This document shows, piece by piece, positions 52,911 through 60,915 of a stretch of 64,000 nt of DNA. A model generated the notes under the pieces. It worked only from the letters and a program-made list of their open reading frames with translations. It had not been told where the DNA came from and searched no databases. The stretch spans positions 414,644 through 478,643 of the forward strand of contig NZ_PHSN01000004.1 in NCBI RefSeq assembly GCF_002871005.1. Reading direction: 5' to 3'. Both the position numbers and the translations under genes were made by a program. The DNA is from Acidimangrovimonas sediminis. GTDB lineage: Bacteria; Pseudomonadota; Alphaproteobacteria; Rhodobacterales; Rhodobacteraceae. Numbering within the stretch: the first letter of the stretch is position 1; each line of letters opens with the position of its first letter.

Positions 52911-53156
52911 ATGCCCTCGACACCCCTTCGTGACGCCGTCCATGTCCAGGCCTCGCCGGTGCGCCCGGCCTACCCCGATATCCTCGGCCCCATGCCCGAG
53001 CTGACGCTGGCCTGCTGGATCGACCTCGGGCTGAGCGACGCCGAGATCGCGCGATACTTCGGCCTCGATGAACGCTGCGTCTCGGTCCTTACACGACCGG
53101 CGCGGATGCGGGCACGTTGGGCCACGCCGTCGATGCCCAGGGCCGCTAAGCTCTGA
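52911..53156 (+). CDS. Small hypothetical protein with HTH-like segment
   Basis: An 81-residue frame with an AGGAG site 8 bp before the ATG. The middle, LACWIDLGLSDAEIARYFGL followed by DERCVSVLTR, reads like a helix-turn-helix (DAEIARYFGLDERCVSVL). The rest has no recognised domain. It lies 211 bp upstream of the FNR-like gene. Its coding status rests on the ribosome site and sensible composition. Confidence 0.55.
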   Translation: MPSTPLRDAVHVQASPVRPAYPDILGPMPELTLACWIDLGLSDAEIARYFGLDERCVSVLTRPARMRARWATPSMPRAAKL

Positions 53157-53367
53157 CCGCGCGGGGCCGTTTCGGGGGATCCTGCGCACAGGGCGCCCGA
53201 TACACTCCGGCGCAATTCGATTCCGAAACGCCATCCTGCCACCGGCCCTTCATGCGAAACTGATCCCGGGGGACAGCCGGTCCCCGGGGGGAGAACGCCG
53301 CAGACCGCGTCGAGCGGAGCGGGCAGCGGTGGTCCGATCCCCCCTGCACGACACTGGGGAGGCTGCA

Positions 53368-54252
53368 ATGAACGTCAGGATGGAGAACGCTGACGCCTTG
53401 CTGGAAGGCAAACGCCCTGCCACAGCAGTGCCAGGCGTCGCAACAGAAGCACTCTGCCCGGGCGCGCCGACCCACGGGGCACGCCCCCGCCGCGTCGACC
53501 TGGCGGCCAGGGCCTGCCGCAATTGCCCGGCCCGGTCGGGGGGATTCTGCGGCAACCTTCCCGCGCACCTTCTGCCGCGCCTCTCGCGGCTTGCGGCCCC
53601 CGCGACCCATACCGCCGAACACTGGCTTTGGGATCTCGACGGCGAGGGCCGGTTCGTGACGGTGGTACGCGCGGGCTACCTGCGCCTGCTGCGCTATTCC
53701 AGCGGCGGGCGGCGGCTGGTCCTCGGCATCGCCGGCCCGGGCGCCATGGTCGGTGAGATCCTGCCCCACCGCGGCCGCTACGGCGTCGAATGCGCCACCG
53801 ACGTGACACTTTGCACCTTCGGTCGGGCCGCACTGGAGCGGCTGGAGCACGAGGACGCGGGCTTTCGCCGCACGCTCCATGCCGAGCGCCGCCGGGCGCT
53901 GGGGGCGCTGCAGGACCATATCTGGATGCGCGGGCTGCAGACGCCCGAGGAGCGGCTGGCCTCCTTCCTGTCCCGCGCGACCCAGATGCTGCCCTACCAG
54001 ACGTTGCCGGACGGCGGCGGGGTGCTGACCCTCGAGATTCCGCGCGCCGACATCGCCGATCTGGTCGGCACCAGCCGCGAGACCATCAGCCGCATCACGC
54101 ACCGCTGGCAGGACGAGGGGCTGATCGCCATCCCCGACGGCGGCCATCTCGTCATCCGTGACCCCGCGCAACTGGCACGCCGCGGCGGCCTGTCCCCGAC
54201 CCGGCGCCGCGGGCCGACGACCGGAAGACCGGTGCATCTGCACTACCTCTAA
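53368..54252 (+). CDS. FNR/FnrL-like Crp-family transcriptional regulator
   Basis: A 294-residue Crp/Fnr regulator. The N-terminal cysteines are Cys50, Cys53 and Cys61 in ACRNCPARSGGFCGN (CX2CX7C), with Cys142 and Cys149 in the sensor barrel, compatible with an oxygen-labile [4Fe-4S] cluster. The barrel has VVRAGYLRLLRY and IAGPGAMVGE. The recognition helix GTSRETISRITHRWQDEGLI keeps the E..SR triad of FNR, which reads TTGATnnnnATCAA. An N-terminal extension of about 45 residues and a basic tail are unusual. A GGGGAGG site precedes the ATG. Confidence 0.85.
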   Translation: MNVRMENADALLEGKRPATAVPGVATEALCPGAPTHGARPRRVDLAARACRNCPARSGGFCGNLPAHLLPRLSRLAAPATHTAEHWLWDLDGEGRFVTVVRAGYLRLLRYSSGGRRLVLGIAGPGAMVGEILPHRGRYGVECATDVTLCTFGRAALERLEHEDAGFRRTLHAERRRALGALQDHIWMRGLQTPEERLASFLSRATQMLPYQTLPDGGGVLTLEIPRADIADLVGTSRETISRITHRWQDEGLIAIPDGGHLVIRDPAQLARRGGLSPTRRRGPTTGRPVHLHYL

Positions 54253-54452
54253 CGGCCCGGCGAAAACGGGGGCTGCCCCCCCCCTTCGCCCGGCCTCCCC
54301 ACATCCCTTCGAACAGGCGGACAGCACGCTTTGGCGCGCCAGGCAAGCTATGGTTTCTCATAGATTGCCGAAGTTTGCCCATGAGGCTCATCTTCCCGTG
54401 ATCGGTCCGTGAAGGGCCGGCATCTCGTTGACGACTGAATTCGGGGATTCTC

Positions 54453-55091
54453 ATGCGGTACAAACTTCAGATCATGGCCAGCGCGGCGTGCCTTGCCCTT
54501 GCGGCCTGCGGCGGCAGCAGCAGCACACCGAGCAGTACGGCAAGCGGGGCGGCAAGCGCCTCGGCCAGCGGATCGACCAGCGCCTCGTCGAGCGGATCGA
54601 GCCTGAGCGCCGCCGACGCGCAGACGGTCGTGGCCTCCTACGACGATAACCAGGCGCGGATCGACAGCGGTGCGCTGACTACCACCAGCCCGACCGGGCA
54701 GGCGGACATGTCGGGCTATGTCGGCGTCACCGACAACGCAGGCACCATGGCCGTCGGCGACCTGAACATGAGCGTCGACTTCGACGGCGGCAAGGTGACG
54801 GGGACCGCGTCGAACTTCGGGCTTTACGACGACACCGACGCCATGACGAAGCAAGGGGATGCCAGCGGATCGCTGGGCGTGACGGGCACCGTCTCGGGCT
54901 CGTCGATGACCGCGAAGGCCAGCGGCACGCTGAGCGACGGCTCGACCCCTGCGGACGTCTCGCTCGGCATGAACGGCAAATTCTACGACGACAACGGAAC
55001 GCTCCTCGTGCAGGGCACCGCCTCGGGCACGGTCACCAATTCGGACGGGACCAGCGCACTCGACGGCGGCTTCTTCGCCACCAAGAACTGA
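54453..55091 (+). CDS. TbpB-like surface lipoprotein, candidate Slam cargo
   Basis: A 212-residue predicted lipoprotein: signal with lipobox LAAC, a Gly/Ser linker, then an all-beta domain rich in Gly, Ser, Thr and Asp. Repeated strand units (MSGYVGVTDNAGTMAVGDLN; GKVTGTASNFGLYDD; LGMNGKFYDDNGTLLVQGTA) and the tail SALDGGFFATKN resemble the 8-strand handle barrel of transferrin-binding protein B-like lipoproteins. Such barrels are typically exported to the cell surface by Slam proteins, and a Slam-like gene follows 82 bp on. Confidence 0.72.
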   Translation: MRYKLQIMASAACLALAACGGSSSTPSSTASGAASASASGSTSASSSGSSLSAADAQTVVASYDDNQARIDSGALTTTSPTGQADMSGYVGVTDNAGTMAVGDLNMSVDFDGGKVTGTASNFGLYDDTDAMTKQGDASGSLGVTGTVSGSSMTAKASGTLSDGSTPADVSLGMNGKFYDDNGTLLVQGTASGTVTNSDGTSALDGGFFATKN

Positions 55092-55110
55092 GCCGTCGGA
55101 CCGGCAGCTG

Positions 55111-55137
55111 AAGGCCGGGGGAGACCCCGGCCTTTTC
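55111..55137 (+). terminator. Terminator/attenuator between lipoprotein and Slam-like genes
   Basis: A perfect 10-bp stem AAGGCCGGGG and its complement with loop GAGA, followed by TTCC. It could fully or partly stop transcription, giving much more lipoprotein than outer-membrane partner. Confidence 0.75.
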
Positions 55138-55173
55138 CATCCCGAATTTCCAGTTCCATGGTGGTGCAACGCG

Positions 55174-56403
55174 ATGCGCGCATGCCTTTCCATGGCCCGG
55201 CTTGCCGTTGCCGCGGCCTGCCTCTGGGCCGGCGCCGGCAGCCTGCACGCCCGGCCCGCAGATCCCCCGCGCACGGCATCCGATCTGGTCGCGCTGGCGG
55301 ACAGGGCCCTGGCGCAGGGCAAGGTCGGGCCCGCGCTGGTGATGTACGGCGACGTCGTCTCTCAGGTACCGCGCTACGCGCCGGCGCGGGCCGGCCTGCG
55401 CCGGGCGCTGGCCCGGCTGGGATCGCCGCGCCGCGCCGAGGGCGTGCTGCGCTATTTCCTGGCCGAGAACCCCACGCGCGAGGCGGCCCTGCTTGCGGCG
55501 TGGCAGACCCTCGACCGGGTCGCGCCGTTCCGGGTCTCGGCCACGGCGGCGCTGCTGCCCTCGACCAATGTCGACCGCGTGGCCTCGGAACGCTATCTGG
55601 TGACCGGCTACGGCACGTTCCGGATCCGGGACGGCGGGCAGCAGAAGTCGGGGATGGGCGCGGCCTTCGGCGTCAACCTCGACTGGTACATCCACCCGCG
55701 ACCGGGCCATCGCTTCCGACTGAGCGCGATGCTCTCGGGGGCGTGGTTCAGCCGCGCCCACCTGCGGTTCGCCGAACCCGGGGTGTCGGTCGGCTACGAA
55801 CACCTGCGCGGCCGGGCGCCCTGGTCGGCGCAGATCTACCTGCGGCGGCGGGCCTATGACGGCACCGAGGGCGACGTGACCGGCGACCGGCTCACCCTCG
55901 GCGCCGGTTTCGTCAAGACCTGGCGGGTGAAGCGGGGCGACCGGGTGACCCTGCGCCTGAGCAGCGAATACCAGCGGTTTTCCGAACAGCCCTATTTTTC
56001 CGGGCCCCGCCATCACATTGGCCTGGACCGGAGCCAGCCGGTCGGAAAGACCGGGCGGCTGAGCTACGGGATCAGCCTCGACCGTGCGCGGCCGGCGAAG
56101 GATTACCACCGCTACACCGGGATCGCCATCAGCGCAGGCTACGAGCGCCGGCTGATGAAAGGCCTGCGCGGCGGGATCTGGATCGCGCTGGGAGAACAGC
56201 GCTACGATGCGCCCTTCCCGCTGGTCGGGGTCCGGCGCCACGACCGTATCGCCTCGATCGGGATCAGTGCCCAGCTTACCCGGGTGCGGATCTGGGGGCA
56301 GAAACCGCGGCTCTACTGCGGGGTGCGGCGCAACCGGTCGAATGTCGCACTTTATACCACGCGGTCGATCGACTGCAGCATGTCGCTGACGGTGGACTTC
56401 TGA
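55174..56403 (+). CDS. Surface lipoprotein assembly modifier (Slam/DUF560)-like protein
   Basis: A 409-residue outer-membrane protein. After a signal peptide (AVAAACLWAGAGSLHA), residues about 35-115 have a TPR-like helical repeat (LVALADRALAQGKVGPALVM; LRRALARLGSPRRAEGVLRY). From LLPSTNVDRVASERY onward it is a predicted beta-barrel with alternating strands (FRLSAMLSGAWFSR; VTLRLSSEYQRFSEQPYFSG) and C-terminal MSLTVDF. TPR plus DUF560 barrel is the Slam (type XI secretion) architecture, which moves lipoproteins to the surface. The cargo is probably the preceding gene. Confidence 0.78.
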   Translation: MRACLSMARLAVAAACLWAGAGSLHARPADPPRTASDLVALADRALAQGKVGPALVMYGDVVSQVPRYAPARAGLRRALARLGSPRRAEGVLRYFLAENPTREAALLAAWQTLDRVAPFRVSATAALLPSTNVDRVASERYLVTGYGTFRIRDGGQQKSGMGAAFGVNLDWYIHPRPGHRFRLSAMLSGAWFSRAHLRFAEPGVSVGYEHLRGRAPWSAQIYLRRRAYDGTEGDVTGDRLTLGAGFVKTWRVKRGDRVTLRLSSEYQRFSEQPYFSGPRHHIGLDRSQPVGKTGRLSYGISLDRARPAKDYHRYTGIAISAGYERRLMKGLRGGIWIALGEQRYDAPFPLVGVRRHDRIASIGISAQLTRVRIWGQKPRLYCGVRRNRSNVALYTTRSIDCSMSLTVDF

Positions 56404-56437
56404 CCCGCATGCCGGGATCGGGGCCAGTGGATCGGGG

Positions 56438-56505
56438 CCCGAACCTCAGGCCCGAACCTCAGGCCCGCACACTCAGACCCGCAGACTCAGGCCCGCACAC
56501 TCAGG
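56438..56505. repeat. 13-14-bp tandem repeat at the hydrolase gene 3' end
   Basis: Five units: CCCGAACCTCAGG twice, then CCCGCACACTCAGA-type variants. The array runs into the stop codon of the leftward HTH-hydrolase gene. Confidence 0.85.
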
Positions 56506-58102
56506 AATCCGTCGCCCGCCTGCCGGGCAGCGCGGCAACGTGGGCCGCGAGGGCCGGAAAATGCTGACTCATCACGAAATGCCCGGCGTTCTCGATGCGC
56601 AGGAACTCGGCCCCCGGCAGGCTTGCGGCCAGGGTTTCGATCTCGTCGGCGGGGCTGATCGTGTCCTCGGCCCCGTGGATGAAGGTGACGTCGCCGTCAA
56701 GCGCCCTCAGGTCGGCCACCCAGTTGCGCTGAAGGCCGCGGATTTCGTCCATCGAGCTGCGGGTCGCGACGTTGGCGATCAGGCGCAGCCAATCGAAGAA
56801 ATGCGGTTGCGCGCACATCTCCTCGACCGTCGCCAGATCCGGCGGCGAGTGGCGGTAGAGGTGGCGCAGCCCCTTGCGCGCCAGCGTCGGCACGCGGGCC
56901 AGCGCGTTGTAGACCCGCGCCAGACCGGCAGTCACCCGGACGTCGCGCCGCAGCTTGTCGGAGATCTCGGCATAGATCGTCGGGCGGTGCTCGGCGCCAG
57001 GCATCGCCATCGGCTGCGGCGTCGCCGTCAGCATCAGGTGATCGACCAGCCCCGGGTTGTGACGTGCGAAGTGGATCGCCCAGGACACGCCCGCGCTTTC
57101 GCCCAGGCAGATCACCGGCGCCTCGGCGAGGTAGTCGACGGTATCGGCCAGCGCCCGCATCAGGCGTGTCATCCTGCGGTCGCTGTCACCCGGCATCCCG
57201 GCACCGTCGAGGAAGTGGCGCGGCACGACAAGCCAGCGCAGGCCATTGCGCCGCAGCACTTCGGCCATGTCGTCGCGGAAGACCAGCGGGGTCAGCATGT
57301 TGTGGAAATACAGGATCGGCCGGCCGTGACGCGCGCCGAATTCCCAGATCGGCAGATCCAGATCGTCGCCGGCCGTGATCGTGTTGACGACCACATCGCC
57401 GCCGAACTGGCGCTTGACCAGCGCCGCCTCCGGCCGCCGTTGCAGCGTGGGCAGCAGGCCGTCCATCACCATCGCCGTGATCTCAAGCGTCAGCCCGCGC
57501 AGGAGCGCGGTCTGGCTGTCGGCACCGAACTTGTCGAGCACGACCTGCACCTGCTTGCGCTTGGTGTCGTAGGATGCGCCAAGCGCCGCGGCCGCCGCCT
57601 TGAGATTACGCCCGGCGAGAAGCTGCGCCAACAGCTGGTATTCGCTGTTCGACAGATCCGGCCCCTGGGGCGCAATGGCAGAGAGGCCCGGAAGCCCGCC
57701 GGGCCCGATCTGCACCGCGACAAAGGCAAGGTGTTGCGGTGCGTCGTCCCATTGCTCGATCCTGTCGTAGAGGAAATAGAGCCGCCCCTCGGCCACCACG
57801 AAGGCGCAGCCGCTGGCCGAATGGCGCGGCATCAGTAGGGTTGCGGGAAAGCCCGCCTCCTGATCGGGCAGGAACGGCTCGATCTGCCTCAGCCCGCCTG
57901 TATCGTAGAGGTTCACCGGAAACCCGGACCGCGCGAAATGGCGGTGAAAGAACCTTTCGCTTTCACTCTCGCGCTCCGGCCGGGTCAGCAGTTCCTCTTC
58001 CGGCGGAAGGTTCAGCGCGTGGGAACGCGGCAGAACCGAAATCAGCGTCTCTACGAATTGCGACCCGCGCCCGCGCGGCGGCACTCTGGACATCACGCAC
58101 AT
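56501..58102 (-). CDS. LuxR-type HTH / alpha-beta hydrolase fusion protein
   Basis: A 533-residue protein. Residues 1-148 are of unknown, possibly PAS-like fold. Residues 149-205 (LSNSEYQLLAQLLAGRNLKA then ALGASYDTKRKQVQVVLDKF) look like a LuxR-type helix-turn-helix followed by a linker. Residues 250-530 are an alpha/beta hydrolase with nucleophile Ser336 in CLGESAGVSW, Asp480 in FIHGAEDTISPADE and His508 in NAGHFVMSQHF, so all three catalytic positions are intact. It could be a regulator that senses or hydrolyses a small ester or lactone. ATG 58102 is used; ATG 58093 is possible. Divergent from a LuxR-like gene. Confidence 0.78.
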   Translation of the reverse strand: MCVMSRVPPRGRGSQFVETLISVLPRSHALNLPPEEELLTRPERESESERFFHRHFARSGFPVNLYDTGGLRQIEPFLPDQEAGFPATLLMPRHSASGCAFVVAEGRLYFLYDRIEQWDDAPQHLAFVAVQIGPGGLPGLSAIAPQGPDLSNSEYQLLAQLLAGRNLKAAAAALGASYDTKRKQVQVVLDKFGADSQTALLRGLTLEITAMVMDGLLPTLQRRPEAALVKRQFGGDVVVNTITAGDDLDLPIWEFGARHGRPILYFHNMLTPLVFRDDMAEVLRRNGLRWLVVPRHFLDGAGMPGDSDRRMTRLMRALADTVDYLAEAPVICLGESAGVSWAIHFARHNPGLVDHLMLTATPQPMAMPGAEHRPTIYAEISDKLRRDVRVTAGLARVYNALARVPTLARKGLRHLYRHSPPDLATVEEMCAQPHFFDWLRLIANVATRSSMDEIRGLQRNWVADLRALDGDVTFIHGAEDTISPADEIETLAASLPGAEFLRIENAGHFVMSQHFPALAAHVAALPGRRATDS

Positions 58103-58149
58103 TCCCCATCTTGCGGGGGGAGTTAAGCGGGCCCTGCGTCTCACGACAA

Positions 58150-58178
58150 GATCACGGCGCGGATATTCCTCCGTGATC
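58150..58178. promoter_or_regulatory. Inverted repeat in the divergent HTH-gene promoter region
   Basis: GATCACGG and its exact complement CCGTGATC, separated by 13 bp, lie 48 bp upstream of the HTH-hydrolase start and 165 bp upstream of the divergent LuxR-like start. The layout fits a dimeric HTH regulator site, possibly for either neighbour. Confidence 0.6.
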
Positions 58179-58312
58179 GCCCCCAACACCGAATTTTCCC
58201 TGCATTCGTTGCCATACCCCCCCAAAGGGGGGCGAAGCGGGGCCCCGCCCGCCCCTAGCCTTTCGCCTTGAGCCGCCTTCGGGCGCGATCGCCTCGCAGA
58301 GGGACGCACCGG

Positions 58313-58344
58313 GACACAGGCGACGGATGACACAGGCGACGGAT
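58313..58344. repeat. 16-bp tandem duplication
   Basis: GACACAGGCGACGGAT occurs twice exactly, at 58313 and 58329, ending at the first possible start of the LuxR-like gene. Confidence 0.9.
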
Positions 58345-58942
58345 GGGGAACGCAGGAATGGCGGGCATACCGATGATCAGCACGCGCCGGGACGCGGCGG
58401 GGTCGCAGGCGGCGGGGTCACAGGCAGCGCAGGGAACGCCGATGCTTCTCTGGCTCGACGTGGCGCCGGATGGCCGCGTGCTGTCTGCCGACCCGGTCAC
58501 GCGAGAGGTCGTGGGCCCCGCCGTGCATGACGGCGGGGTCTTCCTCGTAGAACCCCGGCGCGCCTTTCTCGCGGCACTCGACCGCGCCGACGATTGCGAG
58601 GATCCGGTGCCCAGCGTGCTGCACCCCGATACCGGCGGCGACCCGGCCCTCGTGCAGGTCAACATCCTGCCATTCAAGCCGGGCCGGATCCGGATCGTGC
58701 TGTTCGTGGAGCCGGAGGCCCTGGCGGATCCGGAACCGACCGCATCCCCCCTGACCCGCCGCGAGCACGCGGTGCTCGAACTGCTGGCGGCCGGGTACAG
58801 GCGCGACCGGATCGCGTGGGAGCTGAACATCTCGCTGCCCACGGTGGACCTGCATGCGCGCAACCTGAGGCGCAAGCTCTCTGCGCTGACCACCTCCGAG
58901 GCGGTGGCTACCGCCACCCGGATCGGCCTTGTACGACGGTAG
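58343..58942 (+). CDS. Small LuxR-type HTH protein
   Basis: A 199-residue protein with a C-terminal LuxR helix-turn-helix (LTRREHAVLELLAAGYRRDR then ELNISLPTVDLHARNLRRKL). The N-terminal region (LLWLDVAPDGRVLSADPVTR; FKPGRIRIVLFVEPE) is a small PAS-like or unknown sensor, too short for a receiver and without a phospho-Asp site. Residues 15-25 are an AAGSQ repeat from two 15-bp units (58394-58423). The start is uncertain: ATGs at 58343, 58358 and 58373 are in frame. It shares a promoter region with the HTH-hydrolase gene. Confidence 0.75.
   Translation: MGNAGMAGIPMISTRRDAAGSQAAGSQAAQGTPMLLWLDVAPDGRVLSADPVTREVVGPAVHDGGVFLVEPRRAFLAALDRADDCEDPVPSVLHPDTGGDPALVQVNILPFKPGRIRIVLFVEPEALADPEPTASPLTRREHAVLELLAAGYRRDRIAWELNISLPTVDLHARNLRRKLSALTTSEAVATATRIGLVRR
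58394..58423. repeat. 15-bp tandem repeat in LuxR-like gene
   Basis: Units GCGGCGGGGTCGCAG and GCGGCGGGGTCACAG, followed by a partial third, encode AAGSQ repeats. Confidence 0.85.
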
Positions 58943-58971
58943 CCCCGGCACCGGGCGCAGGCGCCCGCTAC

Positions 58972-60255
58972 TCAGCCATAGATCAGATGCGGGATGAACA
59001 GGGAGATCTGCGGGATGTAGGTGATCAGCATCAGCACGATCAGGTTGACCAGCACGAAGGGCCAGACACCGCGGATGATCTCGTTCACCGGCTTGCCCAG
59101 TGTCGAGGAGGCGACGAAGATATCCAGCCCGAACGGTGGCGTGATCATCCCGAGGCAGACGTTCAGCGTGACGATCATGCCGAAATGCACGGGGTCCACG
59201 CCAAAGCTCATCGCCACCGGATAGAGCGGCGGCACGAGGACCAGCACGGTCGAGTTCGGATCGACGAACATCCCCGCGATGAAGAAGCAGAGGTTCACCA
59301 CGATCAGGAAGGTGATCCGCCCGGCATCGGCACTTTGCAAAAGCGCGATGATCTCGTTCGGCACCTGTGCCAGCGTCACGAAGAACGAGATCAGCCCGCC
59401 CATCGCCAGCAGCACGAAGATGATCGCGGTGTTGATCGCGCTCTGCTCGGTGATCTCCACCAGCCCCTTCCAGCCGAGCGAGCGGAACACCACCATCTCG
59501 ACAAGGATCGCGTAGACCACGCTGACGGCGGCGGCCTCGGTCGGGGTGATGATGCCGGAGTAGATTCCGACCAGGATGATCACCGGCATGCCAAGCGCCC
59601 ACTTTGCCTGCCAGAGCGTCCGCAACCGCACGCCCCAAGGCATGCGCGGGCTGAGGGTGACGCCGTCGCGCGCCGCCTGGATCCGGACGAAGACCGCGAA
59701 GGCCAGCCCCAGCACCACGCCGACGGCCAGCCCGCCGGCGAACAGCTTGGCGATCGAGGTGCCGGTGATCCAGCCGTAGACGATCAGCGTGATCGAGGGC
59801 GGGATCAGCAGCGCCGTCTCGGCCGAGGCGACCAGCAGGCCGAGGCTGAACTTTTCCGAATACCCCGCCGCGCGCATCTCGGGATAGACCATCCGGCCCA
59901 TCGCGGCGACGGTCGCGGGCGCCGAGCCGGAGACCGACCCGAAGGCCATCGACCCGCCGACGACGACATGGCCGATGCCGCCCCGCGTGTGGCCCACCAG
60001 CGCGGTGACGACGCCCAGAAGCTGCCGCGCGATCTGGCCCGAACCCATCAGGTTCGCCGCGAAGATGAAGAACGGGATCGCCAGCAGCGTGGCGTGGTCG
60101 ACGCCCCCCACCATCTTCTGCACCACCGCCGCATCGGGCAGGCTGCCCCAGAAACCCGCCTTGTAGGCAAGCGCCGGCACACCCAGCACCAGAAGCATCT
60201 CGAATCCGGCGAACAGCAGCGCGACGGCCAGCAGGAGGATCAGCGCCAGAAGCAT
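58972..60255 (-). CDS. dctM: TRAP transporter large permease (DctM)
   Basis: A 427-residue inner-membrane protein with about twelve TM segments. DctM motifs: IPFFIFAANLMGSG, GSVSGSAPATVAAMGRMVYPEM, SAETALLIPPSITLIVYG, GIITPTEAAAVSVVYA, and the C-terminal TLNVCLGMITPPFGLDIFVA. It catalyses Na+-driven uptake with DctP and DctQ. The start is set by the TGATG overlap with dctQ; a longer reading is a shadow. Confidence 0.95.
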   Translation of the reverse strand: MLLALILLLAVALLFAGFEMLLVLGVPALAYKAGFWGSLPDAAVVQKMVGGVDHATLLAIPFFIFAANLMGSGQIARQLLGVVTALVGHTRGGIGHVVVGGSMAFGSVSGSAPATVAAMGRMVYPEMRAAGYSEKFSLGLLVASAETALLIPPSITLIVYGWITGTSIAKLFAGGLAVGVVLGLAFAVFVRIQAARDGVTLSPRMPWGVRLRTLWQAKWALGMPVIILVGIYSGIITPTEAAAVSVVYAILVEMVVFRSLGWKGLVEITEQSAINTAIIFVLLAMGGLISFFVTLAQVPNEIIALLQSADAGRITFLIVVNLCFFIAGMFVDPNSTVLVLVPPLYPVAMSFGVDPVHFGMIVTLNVCLGMITPPFGLDIFVASSTLGKPVNEIIRGVWPFVLVNLIVLMLITYIPQISLFIPHLIYG

Positions 60256-60752
60256 CACACGGCCTCCTCTTGCGTGGCGTAGCGGTCGATGACGCCGAAG
60301 AGGCTTAGCCCGTAGCGCAGCGCCAGCAGGACGAACCCGGCGACGGGCGCGAGGTAGATGATCCCCATCGGCACCCCCAGCGTCGGCGAGGTCTGCCCCG
60401 AGCGCAGCACGAACTGCACGAGTTCCAGCGCCAGCCATGCGACGTAGAGCGAAAAGGCCAGCCCCACCACGTCGATCACCTTGAGCAGCCCCAGCAGCAG
60501 CGGCCGGGGCAGCCGCGCGCGCATGTTGGTGATGCCCACGTGCTTGCCCCGTTCCAGCGCCAGCCCGAGGGCCAGGAATACGAGGAACAGGTTCATCATG
60601 CGCACCGCCTCCTCGATCCAGGCGAAGTCGCTGGCGAAGGTGCCGCCGATCTCTCGCGTGACGACAGAGCCGGTATAGAGCAGAACCATCGTCAGGAAGA
60701 GCACGACCAGCACGGCCCTTTCGATCTTCCTCAGCAGGGTGAGGGCTTTCAT
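60255..60752 (-). CDS. dctQ: TRAP transporter small permease (DctQ)
   Basis: A 165-residue, four-TM protein: VLVVLFLTMVLLYTGSVVTRE, FAWIEEAVRMMNLFLVFLALG (the EE motif of DctQ), then ERGKHVGITNM and two more helices. It bridges DctM in the TRAP complex. It overlaps dctM by one base (TGATG) and lies 163 bp after dctP. Confidence 0.93.
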   Translation of the reverse strand: MKALTLLRKIERAVLVVLFLTMVLLYTGSVVTREIGGTFASDFAWIEEAVRMMNLFLVFLALGLALERGKHVGITNMRARLPRPLLLGLLKVIDVVGLAFSLYVAWLALELVQFVLRSGQTSPTLGVPMGIIYLAPVAGFVLLALRYGLSLFGVIDRYATQEEAV

Positions 60753-60851
60753 CGCGATGTCCTTGACTGGGAACGGGCCGATAACGAGAGGGGCCTATAA
60801 CGAATGGGGCCCATAAGGAAAGGGCCCGCCACAGGCGAGCCCCGGAAGCCT

Positions 60852-60877
60852 GCCCGCGCCGCCAGCCCGGCGCGGGC
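60852..60877 (-). other. Hairpin between dctP and dctQ
   Basis: A perfect 10-bp stem GCCCGCGCCG with its complement and a 6-nt loop, 39 bp after the dctP stop. No T-run follows on the minus strand, so it is more likely an mRNA-stabilising hairpin that favours binding protein over permeases. Confidence 0.55.
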
Positions 60878-60915
60878 TCTCGGTGCGCGGGCCGCCGATG
60901 CGCGGCGCGCCGGGT

